From contig NZ_JYON01000004.1 of assembly GCF_000952155.1 (NCBI RefSeq), positions 124,001-188,000 on the forward strand: a stretch of DNA of 64,000 bases, given 5' to 3'. Shown here piece by piece: positions 31,644 to 40,323 of the stretch. The position numbers and the translations under genes are program-made. The DNA comes from Aliterella atlantica CENA595 (GTDB lineage Bacteria; Cyanobacteriota; Cyanobacteriia; Cyanobacteriales; Chroococcidiopsidaceae). Numbering within the stretch: the first letter of the stretch is position 1; each line of letters begins with the position of its first letter. The notes beneath the pieces are model-generated. The model made no database searches. It saw only the letters and a program-made list of their open reading frames with translations, and was not told the origin of the DNA.

Positions 31644-31886
31644 ATGACTTTATTAAAAGCATACGAGGAATTGATTGACTTTATTGCAGCAGGTACAACT
31701 CCAGACAATATTGTTGCTTTTCGCCCTTCAGAAGAAACAAAACAACGTGTCGCCGATCTCTTGCGGCGGGAAAAGACAACGGGACTAACACCAGATGAAT
31801 TATCTGAGTTGGATCGTTATATGCAACTAGAACATTTAATGCGTTTAGCTAAAGCTCGTGCAAGAAAGTATCTTTCTATTCAGTAG
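31644..31886 (+). CDS. Small helical protein paired with an HNH endonuclease
   Basis: This 80-residue protein starts at ATG (MTLLKAYEELIDFIAAG); a longer frame begins at 31584 but its extra residues look non-coding. The sequence is charged and helical: RPSEETKQRVADLLRREKTTG then LTPDELSELDRYMQLEHLMRLAKARARKYL. Its stop is 2 bp before the HNH start, so the two are one transcription unit. I recognise the same pair as common in cyanobacteria. It could be the immunity or antitoxin partner or a substrate-targeting subunit; nothing in the sequence decides. Confidence 0.75.
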   Translation: MTLLKAYEELIDFIAAGTTPDNIVAFRPSEETKQRVADLLRREKTTGLTPDELSELDRYMQLEHLMRLAKARARKYLSIQ

Positions 31887-31888
31887 CC

Positions 31889-32368
31889 TTGAGTACCACT
31901 TATATCAATGCAGACCTCCGGCGCTTAGTCATTGCACGCGCTGATAACCTTTGTGAATACTGCCTAATACATGAAGATGACACATATTTTGGTTGTGAGG
32001 TAGACCATATCATTAGCGAGAAACATGGTGGTCCAACAAACGCAGTTAACTTAGCCTATGCTTGCATGAGTTGTAACAGGAATAAAGGAAGTGATGTTGG
32101 CTCTATTGTAATGCCGCTAGCTCGTAATATTTTCAGTCGATTTTTTAATCCACGCATCGATTTATGGTCTGAGCATTTTGTATTAGATAATTCAGACAAA
32201 ATTACTATTGTTCCTTTAAACGATATTGGTGAGGTTACAGTTCGTATTTTGGGATTTAATAGTATTGAGCGTTTGTTAGAACGACAAACATTATATGAAA
32301 TCGATCGGTATCCAACAGTACAAGCTTTACAACGCATTGAGAATCAAAGCGATTTATCTAATCAATAA
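31889..32368 (+). CDS. HNH endonuclease
   Basis: This 159-residue protein starts at TTG 2 bp after the upstream stop. It has the zinc-bound HNH core: CEYC near residue 18, VDHIISEKHGGPTNAVNLAYAC with the catalytic His in DHI, and CNRNKG with the final Cys pair. The C-terminal 80 residues hold a conserved FNPRIDLWSEHF segment. The fold cleaves DNA using one metal ion. The family is typically a solitary or paired nuclease of unknown role, possibly a toxin or defence nuclease. Its 3' end overlaps a convergent small gene by 11 bp. Confidence 0.88.
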   Translation: MSTTYINADLRRLVIARADNLCEYCLIHEDDTYFGCEVDHIISEKHGGPTNAVNLAYACMSCNRNKGSDVGSIVMPLARNIFSRFFNPRIDLWSEHFVLDNSDKITIVPLNDIGEVTVRILGFNSIERLLERQTLYEIDRYPTVQALQRIENQSDLSNQ

Positions 32369-32597
32369 TGCTGCCCAAATATGCAGACACGATCGCTTCG
32401 TGTACTTTGGTGAATTTTTTGGAAATATGTTCTTCTAAATGTCCTTCTTTTATGGAAGGTTTGATTAATTCTACTGCTGCTTGGATAAGTTGTATGGCAA
32501 TTTGCTTGTCTATCTCTGAAGCTGACGATGATGAGTTTGGAAACATTTGAATTGTAGTGCCATCAGTTCTAAAGTCAGAATAATTTGAGCAAATCAT
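32358..32597 (-). CDS. Small hypothetical helical protein
   Basis: This 79-residue open frame begins at ATG. After a Ser-rich stretch it forms a predicted amphipathic helix pair, DKQIAIQLIQAAVELIKPSIKEGH and KKFTKVHEAIVSAYLGS. No family is recognised. It is convergent with and slightly overlaps the HNH gene. The opposite strand also has a short open frame here; this strand is preferred because its residue pattern looks structured. Confidence 0.4.
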   Translation of the reverse strand: MICSNYSDFRTDGTTIQMFPNSSSSASEIDKQIAIQLIQAAVELIKPSIKEGHLEEHISKKFTKVHEAIVSAYLGSIID

Positions 32598-32637
32598 ATA
32601 TTAGTACCTAATTGTAAAAACACAATACTTTATATTG

Positions 32638-33003
32638 TTATAAGGTGAGTTCGCCAAATAATACCGACAACAAGTAATGACTGTTATTTAGACTAATTTG
32701 CTCTAATTGCCAAGCTTGCTTCCTCAAAATTTTCTCTAGCTGTTCGGCAGAGATTGCCTGCTGATCGACTAAAATTTCTCCCAATCTTCTACCACTAAAT
32801 TGCTGTTCTAATAAAGCTTTTTTTAGCTCGTATTGAAAAATTAATTTTTCTTCAACTAGAAGTTGACCTAGCGGTAATTGCTCGTCTCCCAATAATTTTT
32901 CTAATTGGTTTGCAGATATTACTTGTCTTTCTAATAATTGTTCGGCTAGCTTTTTATTACTGGTATAAAGCTCTGACAAAACTTTATCTAATTCAGATTG
33001 CAT
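32638..33003 (-). CDS. Stand-alone MshEN/GspE-N-like helical repeat protein
   Basis: This 121-residue protein is built from three similar helix-turn-helix units: LAEQLLERQVISANQLEKLL, LGQLLVEEKLIFQYELKKAL and LGEILVDQQAISAEQLEKIL. The pattern LGxxLVxxxxIxxxxLxxxLxxQ is that of the N-terminal domain of type II secretion/pilus ATPases (MshEN), which in MshE and relatives binds c-di-GMP. No ATPase domain is attached. The RLGEILV...LEKIL unit keeps the core spacing, so a ligand-binding adaptor is possible. AGGAAA precedes the ATG. Confidence 0.65.
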   Translation of the reverse strand: MQSELDKVLSELYTSNKKLAEQLLERQVISANQLEKLLGDEQLPLGQLLVEEKLIFQYELKKALLEQQFSGRRLGEILVDQQAISAEQLEKILRKQAWQLEQISLNNSHYLLSVLFGELTL

Positions 33004-33256
33004 AACTAATTTTCCTAGATAAGAATTGAGTTTAAGTAAAAAACAAACTGATTTAAATAGCTATCAGGAAGTAGATTGCTTCTTGACATTATTTACGTGT
33101 ACTTACATAAGGTAAGAGACAATATATAAAGTTTCACACTTCTATCAAGAAAATTATTATCAAGTTTTAGTGAAGAATTAGCTGCAAAATAACCGCAGGC
33201 GCAAGCTGGGGTTAAATACTTATATTCAAATCATCTAGCTTGCTACAGGTGTTCGA

Positions 33257-33775
33257 TTAGCTAGCAAATACCTGTCCCCAAGTTGCAAATAAAAATACTC
33301 CAACTGTTGCGATCGCTAGCAACCCCTGAATCAAATTTCCTACCAACGAGCCGACAACTATTCCCAATCCAGCCTTAAAAGCTAGCTGAAAATCTCGTCT
33401 GTATAAATACTCACCCAAGATTGCTCCCAACAATGGACCGAGCAAAATCCCCAACAAAGGACCACCTATAGGCAAAGCAGGCAACAAACCTAAAATTCCT
33501 ACTACTAAGCCTACAAATGCACCTATTTGCCCCCATTTACTTGCACCTGCGCGTTGTGCACCCCAAAAAGTTGCCAAAAAATCGATGCCGATGCCCAATA
33601 ATAAAACAGCGATCGCCACTATCAAAGGCAAACTTATACTACCTAAAGAGCCTTGCACCGCCCCCCAAATCAAAATCGCAATCAAGATCAAGCTAGTACC
33701 AGGAATACCAGGAACTACAGCCCCGATTATTCCTACAACCATAAAAGCCACAAGTAACCAATAGAGAAGCAACAT
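33257..33775 (-). CDS. DUF456 integral membrane protein
   Basis: This 172-residue protein has about five hydrophobic segments. Glycine-rich family motifs include GAVVPGIPGTSLILIAILIWG and the pair LLPALPIGGPLLGILLGPLLGAILGEYLYRR. The ATG at 33775 has GGGAG upstream and is preferred over a TTG 18 bp earlier. The DUF456 function is unknown. It begins 7 bp after the stop of the complex C assembly gene, so the two probably form an operon. Confidence 0.85.
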   Translation of the reverse strand: MLLLYWLLVAFMVVGIIGAVVPGIPGTSLILIAILIWGAVQGSLGSISLPLIVAIAVLLLGIGIDFLATFWGAQRAGASKWGQIGAFVGLVVGILGLLPALPIGGPLLGILLGPLLGAILGEYLYRRDFQLAFKAGLGIVVGSLVGNLIQGLLAIATVGVFLFATWGQVFAS

Positions 33776-33782
33776 AAAGGTT

Positions 33783-34457
33783 TTAACTCCCAACAGATGC
33801 GCGATCTTTATCTACCAAATAATTGCTTAGGGTAACAGCTAACTTGTCGGCAATGCCACTAACCCAGTTTTGATCTTGGAGAGTATAACTGCGGGGAGCA
33901 TTTGCCCCCAAAATTAAAGCCCCGCGATCGCCTATCGGCTGCAAAATCGCTCCTTGAGTATTTTCTGGCAGATAGTCAAATTCAATTTTGCCTGGATAAG
34001 TTTTCAGCCCAACTAAGTAGATAGGCTTATGTTTATCTAACACCCGCTGCAAAATCGCCCCTGGTTTAACTTCTTTATTTGCGCCCAAAATGCCGCGCCT
34101 GAGCAGCACATTACCTTGATAAACAACTATTAGACTGCGCGTTACAGTATTTGTCAGCAATAAATGCGATGCCCAAGCAAGCTCATTTTTCACCTCTTGG
34201 GGCAAATCGGGGGCAAGTTCAAAACCCTCTTCGCCAATTAACTCTACAGCATCAGGCGATCGCGGCGCGACTTGCTGCCACAATAAACCAGTCAAAATTA
34301 ACAAAGCACTCAAAATTACCCCTAACGCATCAGCCCGCGCTTGAGAATCGGTAATTTCTGGCGTTAATAAGCGGTTAACAAGCAGCAAAACCCCTCCTAA
34401 CGCACCAGCTACAAGAGGTAATCGCCGCAAAACCGCATTTCGATCTGATGAAGCCAT
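33783..34457 (-). CDS. Cofactor assembly of complex C subunit B (CCB2/CCB4-like)
   Basis: This 224-residue protein has two N-terminal membrane segments (RLPLVAGALGGVLLLVNRLL and ADALGVILSALLILTGLLW), then a soluble domain with DLPQEVKNELAWASHLLLTNTVTRS and GDRGALILGANAPRSY. This is the pattern of the CCB2/CCB4 proteins that help attach heme c(n) to cytochrome b6 of the b6f complex in thylakoids. The ATG at 34457 is preferred over a TTG two codons earlier. It is co-directional with rpaB upstream and the DUF456 gene downstream. Confidence 0.85.
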   Translation of the reverse strand: MASSDRNAVLRRLPLVAGALGGVLLLVNRLLTPEITDSQARADALGVILSALLILTGLLWQQVAPRSPDAVELIGEEGFELAPDLPQEVKNELAWASHLLLTNTVTRSLIVVYQGNVLLRRGILGANKEVKPGAILQRVLDKHKPIYLVGLKTYPGKIEFDYLPENTQGAILQPIGDRGALILGANAPRSYTLQDQNWVSGIADKLAVTLSNYLVDKDRASVGS

Positions 34458-34507
34458 AATCAAACGTAGAGTTTCAAGTTTTAAATTAAAAATCTATTTC
34501 TATACTT

Positions 34508-34532
34508 AACTCAAAACTCAAAACTCAAAACT
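34508..34532. repeat. Heptamer tandem repeat, unit CTCAAAA
   Basis: Three consecutive CTCAAAA units lie just after the rpaB stop. The same unit is repeated four times at 52040-52071, and a diverged version is near 1641-1701. Short tandem heptamers of this kind (STRR) are known in filamentous and related cyanobacteria. Confidence 0.8.
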
Positions 34533-34536
34533 ATTC

Positions 34537-35265
34537 TTACTCTTCTCCTGGTTCGATAATCCGCTGGAATAAGTACCCCGTACCTCTTGCCGTCAGTATT
34601 AGTTCGGGATTGCTCGGATCGTCTTCTAACTTGGCTCTCAACCGAGAAATATGTACGTCTACTACGCGAGTATCAACGTGCCTTTCTGGTGTGTATCCCC
34701 AAACTTCTTGCAAAATCTCCGATCGCGAGAAAGCTTCGCCAGAGCGACTAACTAGCAATTCCAACAAGCTAAATTCCATTCCTGTTAGGCGGATACGCTC
34801 GTCGCCTTTGTAAACTTGGCGCTTATTTGTGTCAATTCGCAGGTTGGTAACATGAATCACACCAGAACTGGGAATTCCCGAAGCTCCTGTTTTGTCTACT
34901 CTCCGCAATACCGAGCGAATGCGTGCTTCTAGTTCTTTTGGTGAAAACGGTTTAACCACATAGTCATCTGCACCTAGCTCTAAGCCAGTGATGCGATCGG
35001 CGACATCCCCCAAGGCTGTTAGCATAATAATTGGTACATCTGATTCTTTACGTAATTCTTGACAGACACCATAACCATCAAGCTTGGGCATCATGACATC
35101 TAAAACCACTAAGTTTGGCTCGGCTTTGCGGAAAGTATCTAAAGCCTCTTCGCCATCGGCTGCTGTCACGACATCATAACCAATCATAGAAAGCCGAGTT
35201 TCTAAAATTCGGCGGATACTGGCTTCGTCGTCCACTACGAGGATTTTTTCTTTATGATTTTCCAA
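34537..35265 (-). CDS. rpaB: OmpR-family response regulator RpaB (Ycf27)
   Basis: This 242-residue regulator has a receiver domain (residues 8-120) with the acidic pocket DDE at 12-14, phospho-acceptor D56 in LVVLDVMMPK and K in DDYVVKPF. The winged-helix DNA-binding domain follows, with RIRLTGMEFSLLELLVSR and VHISRLRAKLEDDPSNP. The sequence is that of RpaB, which controls high-light and photosystem I genes through HLR1 sites and is the partner of the histidine kinase NblS. It is divergent from radA. Confidence 0.96.
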   Translation of the reverse strand: MENHKEKILVVDDEASIRRILETRLSMIGYDVVTAADGEEALDTFRKAEPNLVVLDVMMPKLDGYGVCQELRKESDVPIIMLTALGDVADRITGLELGADDYVVKPFSPKELEARIRSVLRRVDKTGASGIPSSGVIHVTNLRIDTNKRQVYKGDERIRLTGMEFSLLELLVSRSGEAFSRSEILQEVWGYTPERHVDTRVVDVHISRLRAKLEDDPSNPELILTARGTGYLFQRIIEPGEE

Positions 35266-35438
35266 TTTCTTTTACTCTCCTTAAGTGGAATTTCCAATCG
35301 TTAATTTTTAATCTAGTTCCATTAAGATTATCATCTCATCTAACGTTTTTAAGAAGCTCAGAGCATTACTAATACTGGATTTCAAGCTTTCTTAAGATTT
35401 TCCATATATGAACATTCTTTAAGAATTAACAACTAACA

Positions 35439-36929
35439 ATGCCCAAAACTAGAACATACTACGTTTGCAACGAATGTGGAACAGAATCCCCGCAGTGGTT
35501 TGGCAAGTGTCCAGGCTGCGGAACTTACAATTCCTTAGAAGAACAAATTGAAACTTCTGCCTCTATTTTGCCCAGTCGAGGAGGAGTAAAATCTGGAACT
35601 AGCAACGGGAAGTCAAACAAACCAGCAAAACCAAGAGCATCTTTAACTTTCGCTCAAATTACCCATCGCGATCAAGAGCGCTGGTTTTCTGGGTACGGAG
35701 AATTAGATAGAGTATTAGGTGGTGGCATCGTTCCTGGCTCTCTAGTGCTAATTGGCGGCGATCCTGGTATTGGCAAATCTACTTTACTGTTGCAAGTATC
35801 TAACCGCCTAGCGGAACAGTATCGCATTCTTTACGTCTGTGGGGAAGAATCAGGGCAACAAGTTAAGCTTAGAGCTTCGCGTTTGGGAGTATCTAGCGAA
35901 CCAGAAGTGCAGACAGAATCAAATAATGGGACAAATAAAAGTGTAGGGGCGGATCTCTATGTATTGCCAGAAACGGATTTGGAAGAAATTTTGCGGGAAT
36001 TAGAATCGCTTAAACCAAATGTCGCAGTGATTGATAGTATTCAAACAATCTACTTGCCATCAATGGCATCTGCGCCTGGCTCTGTCGCTCAAGTACGCGA
36101 ATGTACCGCAGCTTTGATGAAAGTGGCAAAGCGCGAGGATATTACACTGCTAATAGTCGGACACGTCACCAAAGAAGGCGCGATCGCAGGTCCGAAAGTA
36201 TTAGAACACTTGGTCGATACAGTATTGTACTTTGAAGGCGATCGCTTTGCTTCTCACCGCTTGCTGCGATCGGTAAAAAACCGCTTCGGCGCAACTCACG
36301 AAATTGGCGTGTTTGAAATGCTAGAACGAGGACTGAGGGAGGTTTCCAACCCCTCAGAGTTATTTCTAGGTAGCCGCGATGAAAGTACCCCAGGCACAGC
36401 CCTAGTAGTAGCTTGTGAAGGTACGCGCCCGATTGTAGTAGAATTACAAGCTTTAGTAAGTCCTACTAGCTACAGTTCGCCTCGGCGTTCGACTACAGGC
36501 GTTGACTATAATAGGCTATTACAAATTTTAGCTGTGTTAGAAAAACGAGTGGGTATTCCTCTATCTAAGTTGGATGCTTATGTCGCTTCAGCAGGTGGGT
36601 TGAATGTAGAAGAACCTGCGGTAGATTTGGGAGTAGCGATCGCTGTAGTAGCTAGTTTTCGCGATCGCGTCGTCGATCCGCGTACTGTGTTAATTGGCGA
36701 AGTCGGTTTGGGCGGACAAATTCGCCCCGTCTCGCAGATGGAATTGCGATTAAAAGAAGCAGCAAAACTAGGCTTCAAACGCGCGATTGTGCCTAAAGGT
36801 CAAAATTATCCCGATGTCAGTCTAGAAATTATCCCCGTAGCCAAAGTCATCGATGCCATCATAGCCGCCATCCCACCGCAACATTTATCAGAGTTTGAAA
36901 TGCCAGATCCAGATGAGGACGAAGAATGA
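35439..36929 (+). CDS. radA: DNA repair protein RadA (Sms)
   Basis: This 496-residue protein has a C4 zinc finger (CNECGTESPQWFGKCPGCG, residues 9-27), a RecA-like ATPase with GGDPGIGKST (about 106-115) and the KNRFG motif near 283. The C-terminal Lon-like domain has the inactive-site region VDLGVAIAVVASF and GEVGLGGQIRPV. RadA is a hexameric branch-migration helicase in recombination repair. Residues about 45-65 form a Ser/Lys-rich linker. The stop overlaps the next gene by 4 bp. Confidence 0.97.
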   Translation: MPKTRTYYVCNECGTESPQWFGKCPGCGTYNSLEEQIETSASILPSRGGVKSGTSNGKSNKPAKPRASLTFAQITHRDQERWFSGYGELDRVLGGGIVPGSLVLIGGDPGIGKSTLLLQVSNRLAEQYRILYVCGEESGQQVKLRASRLGVSSEPEVQTESNNGTNKSVGADLYVLPETDLEEILRELESLKPNVAVIDSIQTIYLPSMASAPGSVAQVRECTAALMKVAKREDITLLIVGHVTKEGAIAGPKVLEHLVDTVLYFEGDRFASHRLLRSVKNRFGATHEIGVFEMLERGLREVSNPSELFLGSRDESTPGTALVVACEGTRPIVVELQALVSPTSYSSPRRSTTGVDYNRLLQILAVLEKRVGIPLSKLDAYVASAGGLNVEEPAVDLGVAIAVVASFRDRVVDPRTVLIGEVGLGGQIRPVSQMELRLKEAAKLGFKRAIVPKGQNYPDVSLEIIPVAKVIDAIIAAIPPQHLSEFEMPDPDEDEE

Positions 36930-38419
36930 TGCGATCGCCCAACTTAAAACTACTTTTACTTTTAACTTTACTTCTCAATACCTTTGGCTGTTTTGCCGAA
37001 GCACCCACCAACTCCAAACCCCCTACACCACCAAAGCCAGCTAGCAAAACAACACCTGCTAAAGCGGCAAAGTCTGCTTACTCTTTTGTAGATAGTATTT
37101 GTCTTAATACTCACTGGAGTTATGGCGATACTCCTTACGGGCAAAAGTATGATGCTGTGAGGCAAAAATTAGTAGCTTTAGGCGTGCGACACATCCGCGA
37201 CGGTGGTGCAAGCCCAGATGTAATTCGCAAAATGAGACAATTGGCGCGTCAAGGTATCAAGACAACTTACATCATGAATCCAAATGTAGGAGTTGCCCCT
37301 AATTCTTCCTACTGGGTTACAGAACCAGGTTATAAAGTTGTCGATTTTGTCAAAAAAGTTGGGACTAATACTATTGATGCTGTCGAAATCTCTAACGAAA
37401 TTGACCTAAATTTCCAAAAATACTACTGGCGCAAAGGCGATAAAGAAAAACTTAACGACGATCCTAACTCCTCTCGATACTGGGTTCCCTATATTCGCAG
37501 CCTGACTAAAGATACTTACAAAGCTTTAAAGAGCGATCGCGCTACTGCTAAAGTCAAAGTTATTGGTCCTTCTTTGGGACGTACTTATAATTACGAAAAT
37601 AAATCACCTTTAGGCGATCTCAGCGCTGATGTAGATTGGGGCAACTTTCACCCTTACCCTTCTGGTGGCAATCCGTTTAACAATCCTTTTCAGTACAACA
37701 CTATTGAAAAATATTACTGGCATAGCAACTTCCCGTCAGTAAATCTTGACAACCATCCTTACGCTTTTGACGTGTATGCTCCGCCTTTTGGACGCAAGCC
37801 GATGGCAGCAACGGAAACAGGCTACTTTACTACCAAAGGGAAAAATGGCATTTCTGAAAAGGTACACGGCAAATACATCCCGCGTTTGTTCCTAGAATAT
37901 TTCCGCAATGGCGTTACTCGTACTTGCTCTTACGAGTTGGTTGATGAATGGAGCGATCGCGGCAATTCTGAAGGCAATTATGGCATACTACGCAATAATT
38001 TGACTCCAAAACCTGCCTATACGGCTTTAAAAAATATCATCAGCGTGCTTAAAGATCCGCAAGGCGCAAGGATAGTTCCCAGAGCAGTCAACTATAAACT
38101 AACCTTCAAAGCGCCGCCTAAGTACGATCGCACAGAATACGTCCACGATCTTTTACTGCAAAAGCGCGATGGTAGTTTTTATTTAGTTTTGTGGCATGAA
38201 ATTTCTAATGGCGATCGCAGTCGCACTCCCGTAAGAGAAATAAATCCGCCACCGATACCCACTCAGGTAAATCTAGTCACGCCTATTCGCAGTGCTACTA
38301 TTTATACTCTCAATGATGTTGGTAATATGGCTACTAAAGCTGCTCCTATTCGCAATAACAGAATTAGTCTCAATGTCACTGACAAAGCCACTATCATTAA
38401 GCTAGTCCCCAGAAAATAA
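36926..38419 (+). CDS. Exported glycoside-hydrolase-like protein (clan GH-A type)
   Basis: This 497-residue protein has an N-terminal hydrophobic signal, LLLLLTLLLNTFGCFAEA, with a Cys that might be lipidated although the lipobox is not ideal. A Pro/Thr/Lys-rich linker follows, then a TIM-barrel-like domain. HIRDGG, VEISNEID (acid/base Glu) and MAATETGY (nucleophile Glu) are the key segments; VDWGNFHPYPSGG precedes the latter. A C-terminal beta domain has FYLVLWHE. Related proteins degrade or modify polysaccharides. It overlaps radA by 4 bp, although no functional link is evident. Substrate is unknown. Confidence 0.78.
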   Translation: MMRSPNLKLLLLLTLLLNTFGCFAEAPTNSKPPTPPKPASKTTPAKAAKSAYSFVDSICLNTHWSYGDTPYGQKYDAVRQKLVALGVRHIRDGGASPDVIRKMRQLARQGIKTTYIMNPNVGVAPNSSYWVTEPGYKVVDFVKKVGTNTIDAVEISNEIDLNFQKYYWRKGDKEKLNDDPNSSRYWVPYIRSLTKDTYKALKSDRATAKVKVIGPSLGRTYNYENKSPLGDLSADVDWGNFHPYPSGGNPFNNPFQYNTIEKYYWHSNFPSVNLDNHPYAFDVYAPPFGRKPMAATETGYFTTKGKNGISEKVHGKYIPRLFLEYFRNGVTRTCSYELVDEWSDRGNSEGNYGILRNNLTPKPAYTALKNIISVLKDPQGARIVPRAVNYKLTFKAPPKYDRTEYVHDLLLQKRDGSFYLVLWHEISNGDRSRTPVREINPPPIPTQVNLVTPIRSATIYTLNDVGNMATKAAPIRNNRISLNVTDKATIIKLVPRK

Positions 38420-38775
38420 CAGGTCTAGAGGGCTGTACCTAGCTAATGTTAGCTCAAGTCCTCAGTGATTTTGTTGGTTAATTTTGATACTAATAATAGT
38501 CAAACTGTTATTTCCTTGGACATATCTAAGTAGGTATTTAACAATACGGCGCATCTGTTAGTAAACTGTTAAAGTTATACTTATTAGCAAGCATTGTCTG
38601 CAAGATTATAGAACACAATAGTTAAATCTAGGTTAAGAGAAAACTAAAACCGAGTTAGTTTAGTAAATATGCTTAATTAGAGCAACTATTTCAGTTATAA
38701 GTATTTAAACCTATCTTGATGTTAGTCATTGCTCCAATAATAAAAAATATATGGCTTTAAAAACCAGGAGGAATA
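38420..38775 (+). other. 356-bp A+T-rich intergenic region
   Basis: This stretch lies between the glycosidase-like gene and the small DUF7219-type gene. I see no terminator with a T-tract, no gene and no known RNA. It ends with the ribosome site AGGAGGA directly before the next ATG, so the promoter of that gene should be here. Confidence 0.5.
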
Positions 38776-39030
38776 ATGGACAACAAAGCAAATTTTCTCT
38801 ACCCGCGCAGCCGCTATCACGGTCAAGTTAAGCCAGAAAACTTAGTTTTTAATGCGAATCTGCAAGAATTTGCCCAAAAGGTAAGTTACATCTGCAATCT
38901 AGAAACTGCTGGCAAACTTACACCAGAAGAGTCATATCAAAAAATTCGCGCTTTATGGAAACAACTCAAGCGCTCCAAACAGCAGCTAGGCATAGGTAAT
39001 AATATGTTTGGCAATGACGAGCAGCAATGA
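38776..39030 (+). CDS. Small conserved cyanobacterial protein (DUF7219 type)
   Basis: This 84-residue protein reads FLYPRSRYHGQVKPENLVFN, then LQEFAQKVSYICNLETAGKL and IRALWKQLKRSKQQLGIG. I recognise this as a conserved small cyanobacterial family of unknown function. It has no signal peptide. The AGGAGGA ribosome site 6 nt before the ATG is among the strongest in the window, which suggests high expression. An intrinsic terminator follows. Confidence 0.8.
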   Translation: MDNKANFLYPRSRYHGQVKPENLVFNANLQEFAQKVSYICNLETAGKLTPEESYQKIRALWKQLKRSKQQLGIGNNMFGNDEQQ

Positions 39031-39080
39031 AGCTATTGTTACTCCTGTTATTTAGATACTGAAATTAAGCAAAATTTTTA

Positions 39081-39110
39081 CCCCTTAGCAAACCACTAGG
39101 GGGAATTTTT
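39081..39110 (+). terminator. Terminator after the DUF7219-type gene
   Basis: CCCCTTAG (39081-39088) pairs with CTAGGGGG (39096-39103) with one T-G wobble and is followed by AATTTTT. A T-rich run on the other side (complement of AAAATTTTT) may let it also serve the convergent sqdX transcript. Confidence 0.75.
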
Positions 39111-39124
39111 GTAAGGTGGCGAAA

Positions 39125-40264
39125 TTAACGGGTTAAGCTGACTGCTAAACTTTGCTCTGTTACCTGACAATAGTAGTTCTGCAACTGGCGGGTAGCTGCT
39201 GCCCATCCCCAGCGTTCGGCTTCAAGTCGGGCATTGCTGCGGATAGTTTCTCGTTCTTGTTTTTGTTCTAGCAGATGACACGTTGCGGCGATCGCTCCTT
39301 CATCTCCTGTCTGCGGATCGAACAAAAACCCATTTACCCCAGAAGTAACAATATCAGGAATTCCTCCAGAACTTGCCGCTACAACAGGACATCCCGCCGC
39401 CATCGCTTCTAGCAATACTAATCCTAATGTCTCAGTACGGGAAGGAAATATAAATGCATCGGCTGAAGCAAAAGCCGCACCCAATTCTCTACCTGTCAAG
39501 TAGCCGACAAAGTGAGTAGGCGTACCAGCAAAATACTGTTCTAAAGACGCTCTATGGGGACCATCGCCAACTAATGCTAGTTGCGCTCCAGGGATAGCTT
39601 CTAATACAGGTTTGATGCGCTCGATTTCCTTTTCTGCTGACAAACGGCCGACATATAGCAATAACGGACTATCGGGATATCCTTGGCTGAGATGCGATCG
39701 CATTTCGCTAGATGCAAGTTCGGGGTGAAATAACTCTGTATCTACTCCGCGCTGCCACAAATCTACTCTTTCTATCCCATGAGCAGTTAATTCCTCTACC
39801 ATTGCTGTTGAGGTACACAAGTTTAGTTGCGCCTGGTTATGAGCAGATTTGAGCAATTCCCACAACAAGCCTTCTAACATTCCTAATTTGTAGTGCTGGA
39901 GATACTGGGGTAAATGCGTGTGATAAGACGCTACCAAGGGAATTTTTAAAACTTTGCCATAATACAACCCAGCCAGTCCCAAAACTGCTGGGTTAACTAC
40001 GTGAATAATATCGGGCTGAAATTCCTCCAAAGCTTGACCGATCGCAGGTCTTGGCAATGCCATTTTTAACTCAGGGTACAATGGCAAAGGAAAACCAGTA
40101 ACGCCATATACTCTAGCTCCCATGTACTCTGTTATGCCCCCATCAGGAGCTACTACCATTACGCGATCGCCACTGCGCTGCAAATGCTCTACAGTATGTC
40201 GCAGTCTCGTTACAATTCCATCAACTTTGGGTAAAAATGTTTCAGTAAATAAGGCAATTCGCAT
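39125..40264 (-). CDS. sqdX: Sulfoquinovosyltransferase SqdX
   Basis: This 379-residue GT4 glycosyltransferase transfers sulfoquinovose from UDP-sulfoquinovose to diacylglycerol, making the thylakoid sulfolipid SQDG. It starts MRIALFTETFLPKVDGIVTRL and has HVVNPAVLGLAG, SYHTHLPQYLQHYKLG, LWQRGVDTELFHP and the nucleotide-sugar region SRTETLGLVLLEAMAAGCPVVA. Sequence and the nearby sqdB support the assignment. A small membrane protein gene lies between the two. It is a membrane-associated enzyme. Confidence 0.95.
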   Translation of the reverse strand: MRIALFTETFLPKVDGIVTRLRHTVEHLQRSGDRVMVVAPDGGITEYMGARVYGVTGFPLPLYPELKMALPRPAIGQALEEFQPDIIHVVNPAVLGLAGLYYGKVLKIPLVASYHTHLPQYLQHYKLGMLEGLLWELLKSAHNQAQLNLCTSTAMVEELTAHGIERVDLWQRGVDTELFHPELASSEMRSHLSQGYPDSPLLLYVGRLSAEKEIERIKPVLEAIPGAQLALVGDGPHRASLEQYFAGTPTHFVGYLTGRELGAAFASADAFIFPSRTETLGLVLLEAMAAGCPVVAASSGGIPDIVTSGVNGFLFDPQTGDEGAIAATCHLLEQKQERETIRSNARLEAERWGWAAATRQLQNYYCQVTEQSLAVSLTR

Positions 40265-40323
40265 ACAGAAAATAAGGTCTGGGGGCTACCGCTACGCGGT
40301 GTTTTGAGGTAAAAGTAAATAGT

